DNA of 64,000 bases, taken from NCBI GenBank assembly GCA_022885665.1, contig JAGQDJ010000134.1:85474-149473 (forward strand). Reading direction: 5' to 3'. The position numbers and the translations under genes are program-made. This DNA comes from Triops longicaudatus (lineage: Eukaryota > Arthropoda > Branchiopoda > Notostraca > Triopsidae). Below the pieces are notes generated by a model. The model ran no database searches and was not told the origin of the DNA. It was given only the letters and a program-made list of their open reading frames with translations. Position 1 is the stretch's first letter, and each line of letters begins with the position of its first letter. Below, one piece after another: positions 1 through 11,700 of this stretch.

Positions 1-1356
1 ACAGTATGATTGCATTTTTTATGTATTACTTCACATTGACATGGTAATTCGATCTCGTGTTTAAAGTTGTTACGTTATCAAGTTTAAACTTGTTGTATTT
101 AGTATTGTGATTTTCAAAGTAATTTTAGAACCGCTCAAAAAGCAAAATGTTTTTTAATAGAGAAAAGTGCGCATGAATTCAGTATGTCAAAAATCTGTTG
201 GGTTCCAGAATGTAGGTGTATGTCGAATAGTTTTTAACGGTCTACGTTTCTTTCTATCGGTTTCTAAAAGACTGTCGGCGGAACAAAGTTCAGTAATTTT
301 CCACAACCGCATTTTTCCTGGTTCCTTGAAGTTCTACTTCCGACCACTTGTAAGAGATTTCTAATCGGTATCTAGTGGAAGTACTTTGATACTTGTAACT
401 AAAATTAATTTCAGATACGAATTCCGTAGAAAGTGTAACAGACATGAACTTAAAGTTTAGGTTTATTTACTCAAAAATTTGTTGCAAAACGGTGTAAAGC
501 CGATAAAGTAGCGGAAGGTGCGAGTCGCAAAATCTTTCCGAGTTCCGTCCTGCTCTGGATCCATTTTTCTTGGTTTACATGATGAACATTTAGGTAAAAC
601 CAAGAGTAGTTTCAGTGTAGTATTTGTCGTAATAGTTTGAATAACATGAAAGATATCTAATTATAACTAATTTTCTGGTCCTAGTATTGCATAAATTCTA
701 TTAAAGTCCAGATTTCTAATTCTAAATTTGAATAGCTTGAAACGTAAGAAGTGAAAACAGCAATTAAACAGGGTTTGGGTAATACGGCTGGATGCAGAAA
801 TTTCAAACCTGATTCTTATTAGGAAATAGCGCTTCAAGTGACTGAAGCATGAACGAGTATAGCATTTCTCGCTTTGTTGCTCTGTTTGTTTCAATTCTTT
901 GTATCTAAAATTTTGAACTCACTCTTGCAATCTTCTTTAAGTCGTCCTTTTCCTTAGCGAATTAATTTATTTCTGTGTTACATTTTCTAATCATTGACAT
1001 AATTTTTTTCCGTACATCTGTTTCATTTGCTCTTTTTTATCTTCAGCTTACCTAGTATTTCTTCTTGCATTGTTAGTTGTTATTGATTTCCATTTGTTCC
1101 GTTTGGTTTGTTATTTGTTGTAAAGATTTAGTTTCTCATTTCCTTTTTTGTTTATTTCATCCTGACCATTGTTTGTCTTCAGTTTAAGTAAGATCTCTTC
1201 TTTCCTTTTTACTTTGCACTTCCCTCAGTTTTTGGTAACTTCCCTTGTAGGTGAATATTTTGTTGATAGTTATCTGTTGTTTTGGAAATGAAATAATTTC
1301 TGGTGATCAGGAAGTAATTTTGTGGATCACGTTTTTTGTGGCTGTTGTTTCGTTAG
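1..1356 (+). other. Arp3 intron, 3' part
   Basis: AT-rich sequence with no coding similarity that I recognise. The last ~350 bases are T-rich and lead into the acceptor at 1355-1356. No repeat family stands out. Confidence 0.7.
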
Positions 1357-1674
1357 GCCGAAGGTTACGTGATTGGCAGTTGCATCAAACATATCCCCAT
1401 CGCGGGCCGCAACATCACGTACTTTATCCAGTCGCTGTTGCGTGAACGCGAGGTGGGCATTCCACCCGAGCAATCGCTGGAAACGGCCAAAGCGGTCAAA
1501 GAACGGTATTCCTACATCTGCCCCGACATCGCCAAGGAATTCGCCAAGTACGACAGCGAACCTGCGAAATGGATGAAGCGACACGAAAGCGTCAACGCTG
1601 TCACCAAACAACCCTTCGCCTTCGACGTCGGTTACGAACGTTTTTTGGGACCAGAAATCTTCTTCCATCCTGAA
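1357..1674 (+). CDS. Arp3: Arp3 exon A (first exon in window)
   Basis: The acceptor is TTAG before GCC (Ala) and the donor is GTACGA. There are 106 codons in phase 0, from AEGYV to FFHPE. The exon is clearly richer in GC than its flanks, as are the other exons. Confidence 0.97.
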
Positions 1675-3690
1675 GTACGACTTTTTTTTTCTTAAAGAGA
1701 GAAATTAAAGTAGAATAAAGTGTTGATAAATAGAACATGGAATATTTAAGCAATTAAGCTAAAAATAATTTGAAACAATTTTGATACAAAAAGTTTAACA
1801 AAAGTAAATAAACTAAAAAGGGAAAACTCAGAATAAATAAATAAAATGTATTTTGGAACAATTTGTATCCGAAATAGGAAATAGACCACAAAATAGGAAC
1901 GAAAAGAATCGTAGAAAACTTAAGAAAGAAACATTCAAGGAAATTCATTCCAAATAGAATCTATAGATAAAATATATTGTAAAAATAGTTTTGCCAAAAC
2001 ATTAAAAATCAGAAAGAGTTATAATTTTGTAATGATTTTAGAAATCGTCAAAAACTAGATTTAAAGATATTAATAAAAAAAAAATTCAATATTTTCGTTT
2101 TCAATTTTTAGTTCGCCAATCCCGATTTCACCACGCCCATCTCCGAGATTGTGGACACTGTCATTCAGAACTGCCCTATTGACGTCCGGCGACCGTTGTA
2201 TAAGAATATTGTGCTGTCGGGAGGTTCGACCATGTTCCGTGATTTCGGGCGGAGATTACAACGAGATATTAAACGCGTGGTGGACGCGCGTTTGAAGATC
2301 AGCGAACAACTAAGCGGAGGAAGACTAACGGTAACACATTTTGTAGACCGTAACTAAGTTTCTGACATTATTTCTTAGCTTAAAAGTCTTAGTAACGTAC
2401 GTACGCACATTTTAGAAACTGATTTTAAGGATTAGTAGGTTCTAAATTCTAGAAATTAATACATTTTTTCGCGTCCTACAGAAAAGGAGTATGCTATTGC
2501 GGACTTGAGCATTTACGGACATTTACGTCACACTTGTGCTTTCGGTTGCTCTTTAGTTGCCAACAGTTGCTTATAGTAGGGTTCGTTATAGCGACTGTTT
2601 ACTTGGTGGGATTCATAATGCCTAAAAGTTAGTTAAACCCAGTCATAAAAAGGAGTATGACTTGTGGAATAAAGCTTGTTACGTATACCAGTATTTATTG
2701 ACCTGTTTTAAAGTAGTGCGTTTTTATGGGTTATTAAGGCTACGTTGTACGGTTTTTATTGACTTTATTATTAATGGACAAGTAACATTAGTGCAAGACA
2801 TACGGTAGTCATTACAGTAATGCCAGATGAATCTTTAAACAGTTTTTTAGCTTAAAACTAAAAAAAAAAATTCTTGAAGCCGTGTTTCGCCACAAGGGTC
2901 GATTTGGTGAAAAGTAGTGTTTTTTTATTATCAGGTGCGATAAAGAAGATACACCTTTACGAAGTATGCAGTCGACCTCGCACGAGTTTGTTTTGTAAAA
3001 CTTTTAGCAAATGACGTCAAGACAAAGAATTTTTTTTGGGGGAAAAATTATGCCAATTCGTTTTTCGAAAACGCGGCTCAAGACTTGAGTATAGCGTTTA
3101 TGGTCGCCGTGTGTGAAAACAATATTTCTCGTAAGTTGTATTAAAAAGTGAATACGCCCTTGTGCTCATCGCTTGTTTTTGGGACCAGTTACACTTGATA
3201 CCATTAAAATAATAATAGTAAAAACGGGTACTTCTCTATGGAAAATAGCTTCACTACCGATTCCTACTAAAATTCGTACCAGGTTTAATTGTTTTCACCT
3301 TTCAAAATAAAGTTGTACGCCCTTCTGGGGTATAGCGTGTAATTTGTACGAGTTCCCCCCCCCCCTTTTTTTTTTTAAAAAAAAAAGACAACATTTATGA
3401 ACTTTACTCATGTTTTTTTCCTTCCGCAGCCCAAGCCTATTGACGTACAAGTAGTATCGCACCACATGCAACGTTACGCTGTCTGGTTCGGTGGCAGTTT
3501 ATTAGCCTCCACGGTAATAAATTCTTCAAACAGTATTCTAAGTTAAGAACATATTTAAATTTCATAAATATTTTCATTTTTAACATATCCACAGCCTGAG
3601 TTCTATCAAGTGTGCCATACCAAAGCTGCATACGAAGAATACGGACCCAGTATTTGCAGACATAACCCCGTCTTTGGCACAATGACCTAA
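1357..3690 (+). CDS. Arp3: Actin-related protein 3 (Arp2/3 complex subunit), C-terminal half, 4 exons
   Basis: Arp3 pairs with Arp2 in the Arp2/3 complex to nucleate branched actin filaments in the cytoplasm. The four exons (1357-1674, 2112-2330, 3430-3513, 3595-3690) join in phase 0 throughout and encode 238 residues plus a stop, about the last 57% of the usual ~418-residue protein. Signature stretches are AEGYVIGSCIKHIPIAG, VGIPPEQSLETAKAVKERYS, FLGPEIFFHP, CPIDVRRPLYKNIVLSGGST, HHMQRYAVWFGGS and the C-terminal CRHNPVFG. All junctions are GT-AG, with introns of 437, 1099 and 81 bp. The N-terminal exons are not in the first 1356 bases and must lie upstream of the window. No break or frameshift is seen. 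Family assignment is very secure, because the long insert and C-terminus are Arp3-specific rather than from actin or Arp2. Confidence 0.97.
2112..2330 (+). CDS. Arp3: Arp3 exon B
   Basis: The acceptor is TTTTTAG and the donor is GTAACA. There are 73 codons in phase 0, from FANPDFT to SGGRLT. The exon carries the actin-fold nucleotide-binding loop NIVLSGGST. Confidence 0.97.
3430..3513 (+). CDS. Arp3: Arp3 exon C
   Basis: The acceptor is TTCCGCAG and the donor is GTAATA. There are 28 codons in phase 0, PKPIDVQVV through GGSLLAST. A C-run followed by a T-run lies just upstream at about 3355-3380. Confidence 0.96.
3595..3690 (+). CDS. Arp3: Arp3 exon D (terminal)
   Basis: The acceptor is ATCCACAG. 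There are 31 codons and then TAA at 3688-3690. It encodes PEFYQVCHTKAAYEEYGPS and the C-terminal ICRHNPVFGTMT, close to the end of animal Arp3. Confidence 0.97.
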   Translation, partial: PEFYQVCHTKAAYEEYGPSICRHNPVFGTMT

Positions 3691-3790
3691 GAAACGGACC
3701 TCAGATTCCTCTTTTGCCCACTGGGAATTTGTCTGTACGTACAGTAAACGTTCCCAACCATCAAAAAAAAAAGTAAAACAAATCCTTTAA

Positions 3791-3796
3791 AATAAA
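3791..3796 (+). terminator. Candidate polyadenylation signal of Arp3
   Basis: AATAAA lies about 100 bp after the Arp3 stop codon. A second AATAAA is at 4086-4091. Either could end the transcript; RNA data would decide. Confidence 0.55.
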
Positions 3797-5447
3797 AGAA
3801 CCAGTTTCCTTAAAAAAAATATTTCCTTCCGTTGCTACCGCGATTTAAAAGCAGAAACTACCCTTTTCACACCCACTGAAATTTCATTATTGTCCGAACA
3901 TTAGTCTTTCTTCTGTTTCTTGCAAAGAAAAAGCTGAACAATGCTGTGAAAAGAGCTCACGTGAGATTTGTCTTCCTGTCCCTTTTCTGTTCACTTGCAT
4001 TCGGTCAGTAAAGGAAAGAAAATTATGTAAGGATGATAATCGAGTAGAAGGAGAAAGAATTACCCTCTTGATGGGGGTGGCTCAAAATAAAACTTTTTGG
4101 TTGTTACGTCACGTTTTCCGTACATTAAATTTAATTACCTTGATTTTTCTTTCGTTTTTGCGATTTTCTCTCGGCTGATTTTCAACTTTTTTGTGTGTTT
4201 TCGTAAAGTAGCCCTCTTTGTCGCATTTCTTACATTTCAAAATAATTAAACCTTACTGACATGGTGGAGTCATGTTATAATGGGTAAGCTAATTAGCCAC
4301 GCCTTCTTGAACTGAATGTTCCCCAAGAAAACAAAAATAGAAAGAAAACACGTAAAAAATGCAAGTTGGATAAAAGGGTGGAAAGAGGACGAAGCAAAGA
4401 AGGTGTTCGTTGAACAAAGTGCCTGTTTTTGTGTTTCGCAAAAAATGTTCTTTTTTTTCCCTAAACAACGTTGTTGGTTTTAATTACGATCAGAATAATG
4501 AAGTTTCCGGTGCATTTTTAATTTTATTTTGAGGCGGTATAGGATGATTAAGCAAGAAAGACTGAGTTCGCGGAAAGCTTGACAGGCTAAAAGAGTGCTA
4601 AAGAATAAAATTAACCCTCAGGCGATTCTTTTTCTCTGTTTTGCTATTCTTGGACTGAAATAAGCCAAGAAACCCATAATAGGGGAGAGTCTTGTTGGTA
4701 CATGGGGTATGTGGTGCAACAAGCTTGTGCGGGAGACATTCGAGTCATTCCTCTTCTTTCTGTTTTTTTTTCTTTTTTAAATTTTAGGTATAAATAAAAA
4801 TTGTAATACCTTGTGTTCTGTCTGCCCTGATGTAATTTTCCCCCTTTATATGAATGATTTTTCTCTGGGAAACTTTCTTGCAACAATGCTGATTAACAAT
4901 GGAATTTTTGTTGAACGATTGTGGTTGGGTTGAATGCAACAAAAATAAATGAAACCCATTTTTTCCCGTTTGATTCTTTTTGTAAACGGCAATTGCTCTA
5001 GATAGTAAAAATGAACTTGATTCTACGATACATTTGACGAATTTTCAGTTTTAAAAAGGTAACTGAAGCTGAAAATGACATTAACACTAGCTTTTGCACG
5101 GGTTATAGGTATCCCAAAACATTACATTAGTACATGAATCTTGTTTTACGCAGATATCAGTCTTCGATTTTCAAGATCTTTCGAAAAAAAAAAATTGCTT
5201 AATAGTTTTGAACATCTGTTTCATTACATGCAGCAGACTTGTCAGAACGACCCCCCGTGAAAAAATAATGTTCTGCTTCTCCGAAGTTGGTAATTTTACA
5301 CGCGTTCTTTGTATACATTTTAATTTACGACCTCAAATTCGTCTATTTTACCTGGGAATTTGTTATAAATGAGCTTAACATAAGAATCCCAGTGGATGTA
5401 GGAAAGTGATGCGGTATATACACATTGCCTGACAGAAAAAAAACGTA
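3797..5447. other. Intergenic / possible Arp3 3' UTR
   Basis: No gene recognised. The stretch is AT-rich, with further AATAAA-like words near 4940, and ends at the 3' side of the tRNA-Gln gene. Short open frames here match nothing I know. Confidence 0.6.
5436..5443 (-). terminator. Pol III T-run terminator of tRNA-Gln
   Basis: The run of A on + is a run of eight T on the tRNA strand, four bases past the mature 3' end. Confidence 0.75.
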
Positions 5448-5518
5448 GGTTCTACCGAGATTTGAACTCGGATCGCTGGATTCAAAGTCCAGAGTGCTAA
5501 CCATTACACCATAGAACC
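5448..5518 (-). tRNA. tRNA-Gln (anticodon TTG)
   Basis: The reverse complement folds into a full cloverleaf of 71 nt: acceptor GGTTCTA/TAGAACC with 7 pairs, anticodon stem CTGGA/TCCAG around loop CTTTGAA (anticodon TTG), and T arm CCGAG-TTCAAAT-CTCGG. The internal promoter boxes lie in the D arm (GTGTAATGGTTAGCAC) and T arm. On the - strand a run of eight T follows within a few bases (A-run at 5436-5443), as expected for a Pol III terminator. All stems pair, so it is very likely functional. It reads CAA codons. Confidence 0.96.
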
Positions 5519-6233
5519 TTGATAATACTAGAAGTGACACACCTTAAAAAGGGAAGAAAGGCGGAGACTTCAGACAATTTCACGCTAGATTACATTGTTG
5601 AGTCCTCGATGAAGCATTACGGAAAAGACACAATTTCAGCTTTCACAATTGGAGTTCGGCCTTAATCTGTCCATTCTATCACAGGAATACAGAAGCCCCA
5701 AAAATCAGCTTGCAAATGAACACGTTTTTCACTTCAAGTTTTTCTGTTAAAACTAGCGTTTTACCCATAAAAACGGAGAGATAACTGGATTAAGGTAAAT
5801 AAATTTACGGCTTTCCCAAGCGGTTGAGACCGAATATTTCTTTGTTGGATTAGTTTTGCTCGAGAGCACAGCTATCTGCTGAGCAAATTGCAGCGATACC
5901 TCCACAGGAGATTGCTGTGCCCTTATGATGCGAATGCAAAGTTATTTAAAAGGTTAGGCCGTCATGGTCGTTAGCGTTTGATTCTACAGAGGGCTGCGTC
6001 ACTGAACTACAGCCAAGCAGCGTGAAGAGCCACAAAAGCGATTGCCAGACAGCGTAAATGTCATATTCTGACTTGAAACTAGATTTTATCACAGACAAAT
6101 CTACAAATCAATTTGTCTGTTTCGCAGAATTCAATATATTTTGTAAACTCGTACTCTTAACCATGCATTTTCCGCGTACTAACAATGAAATATCGTGCAG
6201 CGAAAAGCGCTGTTCGTTAGAAACGTTCAAAAC

Positions 6234-6409
6234 AAGTGGCGTCGTGCCATAAGGGGCAGGGGGGGCCCGGGCACCCCCAAAATTTTTGCCATCCTGAAAA
6301 AAAACGTATCACCCTTTTTCAAAATTTGTAAACCTGAAAAAAGTAACACCTTTTTACAAGAAATGCAAAATCGGGCACCCCCAAATTTTTGAAGTGCACG
6401 ACGCCACTG
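6234..6409. mobile_element. hAT-type MITE, 176 bp
   Basis: The ends are inverted repeats (AGTGGCGTCGTGC at the left, GCACGACGCCACTG at the right), flanked on both sides by the identical 8-bp duplication TTCAAAAC (6226-6233 and 6410-6417). An 8-bp duplication with CAGTGG-like ends is the mark of hAT transposons. The interior is non-coding and holds two copies of a GGGCACCCCCAAA motif, so it is non-autonomous. The first base has changed from the expected C to A. Confidence 0.85.
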
Positions 6410-8000
6410 TTCAAAACGTTAAAAACGAGAAAAATGTAGGAAATATACATGCCAGTGCAAGCAGTAGAAAGAAAGGTAGACCAGGTGCCTTACAATACGT
6501 GATTTTAAGTAGAAACTTGTTTCCACTGAGCTAATATTCGTTATCATTTAGATCGGCTGTTGTGAATTTATAAGCTAGTATAATTGAAGAAAATGAATGG
6601 AAATGTAATTGAATGAAATGAAAACTAAGTAAAGCTTTCAAAGCTTACGAGTTTGACAAACGTATATTTAAGAAGAAATACAACAATCACAACACATCCT
6701 CTGTCAAGGTGGACCGCATAACAGAGGTGATATTTGTTCCTACTGGCACAGTCCGTTCGAAAGCGCGCGCATTCTAAGTGCGTCATGATTAACGCCATCT
6801 GTGTTTCCCGCCGCGAGACGGCCTAAACTTCTTTCAAAAACTTTGGGGCGAATTTGTTACAGCAAGCTGGCGTTACTAGCTACCACCTAGTGGTATCTAA
6901 GCTACCTATTTAGAACTGTGTCCAGCCAAGCGTGGGGTTGTTCGTGCGCGAAAAAACGTTAGCCAGTTCAGTCTGAGCTGTGACGACGTCGAGTGGTTTA
7001 GTGGCTGCGCTTGAGTTCAGGGTATTAATTGTTTACTGGATATGCTACGCTGTGAAGTGGATTGAGCTTGTGTATGTTGTTACAACAGCTTCCACAGATA
7101 GTTTATCTGTTCTTAATCACAATTTGGTGTTGAGGCGGAAAACAATCTTTAGTGCAGATTCCAGAGGTCAAAGCGTTGTTTGGCGTTTGCACCCTCGCTT
7201 GTTCTGTCTCTTGTGCTTCGTGGCGCCTTTTTGGTTGGCTTTTCTGCCACAGTAAAAAGAAAAGACAAAATTCAAACGCTTTTGTTGTGGCATTTTCGGT
7301 TCTAAAACGTGAACTTCGTAGAACTTTTGGCACGATCCGTTCCAAAGTTCGCTAAATTTTCTTTACACACTTGTTTTCTTCTTTTTTCTGTGTTCGTGTG
7401 TTTCGTTCGGGAATTAACAGCTTTTCCTCTTGGATAAGTGCCATACGATCTTCCATTTAGTGAACAGCGCATACAAGGTAAAAGAAAATACACACAAAGA
7501 TTAAACGGCAAAAAAAAAATAAAAAGAATCGGCGAAAAATGTTGTAATATAAAAAAAAATAGAATTTCTGGGATCTCCATTCAATACCATTATAAGAACG
7601 TGACGTACGAAAAGGTTATTATCGATTAGCAGCATCATTACCTGAAAACGAACGAGTATTTGATAAGAAAGATTGTCAAGGATTATCGGTTTGGGGAAGT
7701 ATCTATGGTTCCAGTAAAAATGTGCCAACAAGTGCTTAACTAACCACTCTATACGAAGTTTTAAGTTAGGTTAAATTAAGAGTTTCTTGCTGAGTTTAGT
7801 GTGACCGTGGCCTTAACCAGCGCAGGTCGCATTGAACCCACTAACACTCAGTTTTAACGTGCCCAAGTATGAACGCGAGCTTCAGGTAAATTAGCCAATG
7901 ACGCATTAGGGTTTTAGTGTAGTTGTGAACGCGGCCTTACGTTCCTTCTCTGCTCCTGTTACAAGCGTTCCTAATTCGCATGTAAAAGCACGTGAAAAAA

Positions 8001-8060
8001 GGCCAAGTCCGGGAATCGAGTTCCGGCCTCTAGGTCACAAGTCGAAGGTCGTTGCTATTA
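8001..8060 (-). repeat. tRNA-like relic, copy B
   Basis: On the - strand the sequence contains CTCGATTCCCGGAC, a degraded T arm/B box, followed by a T-run. It shares this end and an ACCTTCG segment with the neighbouring copy at 8093-8156. It does not fold as a full tRNA. Probably a tRNA-derived SINE or tRNA pseudogene. Confidence 0.5.
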
Positions 8061-8092
8061 GGTAAAAAAAGCATGCAAAAGACATAAAAAAT

Positions 8093-8156
8093 TGTCCGGG
8101 AATCGAACTCTGATCTTTCGCTACGAGGCGAAGGTAGTAACCATTCGCCGAAGAGT
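8093..8156 (-). pseudogene. tRNA-like relic, copy A
   Basis: The - strand shows GGCGAATGGTTACTACC (D-arm/A-box-like), an anticodon-arm-like CTTCGC/GCGAAAG hairpin, GAGTTCGATTCCCGG (B-box/T-arm) and then a run of T. The acceptor stem does not close and the anticodon stem is irregular, so I do not assign an amino acid. Confidence 0.55.
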
Positions 8157-8684
8157 TTGTGCTGGCTGCAACGGGCGCATAGCTTTGCCATGACGTCATC
8201 CTGCACCCGGTTGACCAATTTTACGCAGAATTTCGGTGAAATTGAATATTTAATTCGTTTTTCTTTGGCTCTCACGCAGGTTTATTGAAGAAACAACTGG
8301 ATTTGTGCAACGCCTACGTTAAATGAGTTCTTAAGTTTAAAAAAATATGACGAAAGGTGAGAGTGATGTCACCGGATATCCACACGGGCATCCATGACTC
8401 ATCCGTTTGGGTCCTGCGTTTGATAAATACTCCCAGTTGGAGTTGCGTACATGCAGCATTGAAGTCTAAAAGAAAAAAGTAAAACAAGTTGCTTACAAAT
8501 GGTGATTTAAGTCGAAAAGGAAAAGGCCAGTGTTGTATTTTCAGAAAGTATAGCGTTTCCACGCCGTTTTTAGCGTTTCAAGTGTTGCTGTGTTGACGTA
8601 AACGGATAAAGCGAAAGTGATTCATTCATTTTCTCGGAGAAAAAATATAAGAAAATACCAAAATAAATTATAAAAAGAACCAAA

Positions 8685-8786
8685 ATGGATATCTTACCCA
8701 GTGGGAACATTTTTCGTGAACTCCAAGTCGTGCACGACACGGGATTTTTCTCATCTACAGCTTCGTTGGAAGATCACTGGGAACAG
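8685..8786 (+). CDS. KLF6/7 (luna): KLF6/7 exon 1 (start codon)
   Basis: 34 codons, phase 0 at the donor GTAACA. It encodes the acidic/hydrophobic N-terminal module ending SSTASLEDHWEQ, the same exon break as in vertebrate KLF6/7, where exon 1 ends just before TCLELERYL. Confidence 0.95.
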
Positions 8787-11700
8787 GTAACAAACTTTGA
8801 CCTATCCTATGAATTGCTCACATGTTCAGGTGTGAAATCGGAGTTGTTGACGAAAATTAGGTGTTTTAAGGCGATAGTACGAGCGTAAATTGCTTCCTTT
8901 TTTGAGCTATATGTGCAATGTGTGATCTTTCAAAACTGTTCCAAAATGCGAACGTTTTCTAGTGAAATCTTAAATCTTCAACTTCGTTGGTCATATGAAC
9001 AACACTGTAATATTTCAGTGAGTTTTAAAGTCATGTCAAGGTAATTATGACGTTAGTTTATCCATTTTTGTAAGTGAGCATTCGTAAAATGCTTAAAATG
9101 AGGTTTTCCGTAAATTTTTGTGTAAGGACTACGATTTTATCAGTGAAAATGCTCGAAAAAAAAATTAGTTCAATAGTCTTTTCAAAACTAGTGCTTTGAA
9201 ATGTGTGCTTTTTAAACTTTAATTTGTTTTAAAGCTTTTAACTTTTCTCTAGAGAAAACAGGGTTTCCCGCAGTATTGAGAGAGCGTGTAATTTAGGCTA
9301 TTTCACCAACGCTCAAAATTCAAGGTCAAAGGCACTTGTATTAAGTGCTCCTAAAATTTTTGGACGCTCTAGCAAGTAAACAGCCCTATAGCCGTACCTG
9401 TTTAATATGGACATCAGGGCAGTTTGTCCCCCATGGTTTGTATAGACTGTTAAGTTTCCCATACAATTAAGAAAATACCTAATTACACTCCCTTATTATC
9501 CCTATGTACCGTTTTCTTTATTTCCCCATCTCTCTCGCGTTTTGTCCCTTTTGTGTAAATTCTTAGCTTCCCACGCTTGACAATCCAACCAGGAAATGCA
9601 CATGTGTGTAGTACGTGTAACACATATACAGCATTTCAAAAGGTAAAAGGCAGAATGGTTGCGAAACTGGACCTATCTACCTGTTTCCCAGTGCGTAGTA
9701 GTAATTTTTTTCGGTTTAAACTTCCTTTCGGCTGTTTTGAGGGGACAGAATGTCCCCAGGCCCAAGGTCCATTGATGCGACGAGACAAAACTGGGCCCGG
9801 ACTTGTTTTACGTGCCTTCACTTTTCGGGAAGAAGAGTTTTTTTTTTAGGTTCTTTTAAAATATTATCCGTTTGAGCGTCTTTCTTTACCCTTTTCTTTA
9901 TTTCTTCTTATTATTTTCCACTTTCTTATTACTTCATTTATTTTTAATTTGTATTTTTAAATATTTTGCATACTTTTTTAGATTAGATTAAGTTAATCTA
10001 AGCCAGTGGTGCTCAACCTTTTTTCACCCGAGGGCGACATGATATAAAATCTCGCGGGCCTGAATGTTCCGGTTTCGCCAGAATCATGCCGACGTTAAAA
10101 ATGAAATTATGCAGTGATATACATGAGCGGTATAAATGAGCGGGCCGTATGAGGCACCTTCGCGGGCCGTAGTTTGGGCACCACTGATCTAAGCCTACGT
10201 AACTTTACGGAAGATCATACTTACGTTATCTGAGTTAACTTTACGTGAACCAACTTAACTTCATTGTGTCTAACCTACGAGAATTTCACTTAACGTAACT
10301 TATCTTAAATACTCGAGTATGACAGCTTCACCTAATGTAACTTGAGATAACGAAACTCATGCAACTAAAGTCATTTCGCTTAACTGTAATCTAACCTAAC
10401 CCATCTAAACCTAACTTCACCTAGCTTAATTAGATTATAATAAGTGAAGAAAATGTAGGCTAGGATAAACTAGCTCTAATTAGTTAGTTTAGTTTTCCAC
10501 GCTCGAAAATAGTCAGAAACTCTGAAAAGTTTATTTTTTCTTTCAAAATATTTTTTTTTGTTTTTCGTTAATTGTAGCTTTCTTTAAAAAAATGAGTGTT
10601 TTTCTGCCTCTATTTGTGCACTTCTGTGTTTTGTTCACTTCCAAGTTGTATTTTTCAGTTAATTTTCTATTTTATTTTTTATTACTTCACTGATGCGTTA
10701 GATACGAGAAATCGCGGGTTTAAGTGTCTGAGTCAGGTGTTGTTCAAGAATTTCAAGCTGGCGCTGTATAGAATTGAAGAAAGATTTTTTTCTTTAAACT
10801 GGACAAATCAAGTTTCGGAAAGAGAGAGATTGGGAACGAGAGGGAAATTTATGCTAATAGCGTTTGTTGTTGAAACCTGAAGAGGTGTCTGTCGAAAGAT
10901 CGAGTTTTTATGAGAGGTAAAGCATGTTTTTGTCGGCCGTCTTGAAAGCAATGTGGTACGAAAAGGGATGTAAGAGCGAAAAATGAAAGAAAGCAAAAAG
11001 GAAAGGAAAGGTTTGAGTTGCAATTGATGGGATTACAGAGGGTGCGAGCGGGAAAAGAAGGTTTGTGAAGTATGGGAAAGATGACAGTGACAGACAAAAG
11101 GCCTAATGGTATTAGCAGCACAAGGGACATAAAAGAATTTGAAGGGCGTACTACTCTGGTATGCAAGGCTGGTGACCAAAACGGGGAGAAGTTGGCACCG
11201 GATTATGGCGTGTTGTGTCCCACGTGTCTTAAGGTAGAATCGTACAAATTGGAATAGTTGTCTCGTCTAGGGCGCGTAGAGTTCGTTGTAAACAAGGAGA
11301 AATGGTGCCGGACAAGTAGGGAAACAAGGATAGTGGAGAATATATGAGGTAGGAAGAAGGATGACGAGGATAAATCGAGATAGATAGCTGTGACTTTGTT
11401 TCCTGTTGTCGGTAAATAAGAGCCGGTCAGGAAGGTGAAGTTGAGCAAACGGATTTGAAGCCAAAGACCGCGCAGACGGATTAAACGTAAACGTTCGATC
11501 GGCTGCAAGCAAAGCCTTACGAAAGGCTGTGTGATGCTTTAATTGTTGTCTTTTTTATTTTTAGTGTGCCGGTAGGTTGTTTTCGTAGCGGAAAATGTCA
11601 AAAATAAAGCTGAAGAGTCAAGGGTGCGCAAGAGTAAGATGGGTAAGAGACAAGGATGACGACGATAAACGAGAGTAATTGGTCCATGTTTCTATCTGGC

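Larger units (their letters stand above)
5519..8684. other. Intergenic region between tRNA-Gln and the KLF gene
   Basis: No protein gene recognised. It contains a hAT-type MITE (6234-6409) and two tRNA-like relics (8001-8156). A short palindrome with arms TACCAC/GTGGTA lies at about 6880-6895. The KLF promoter should lie in the last part, but no clear TATA box stands out. Confidence 0.55.

Noticed and set aside
1327..1668. 113-codon open frame on the - strand
   Set aside because: Antisense shadow of an Arp3 exon.
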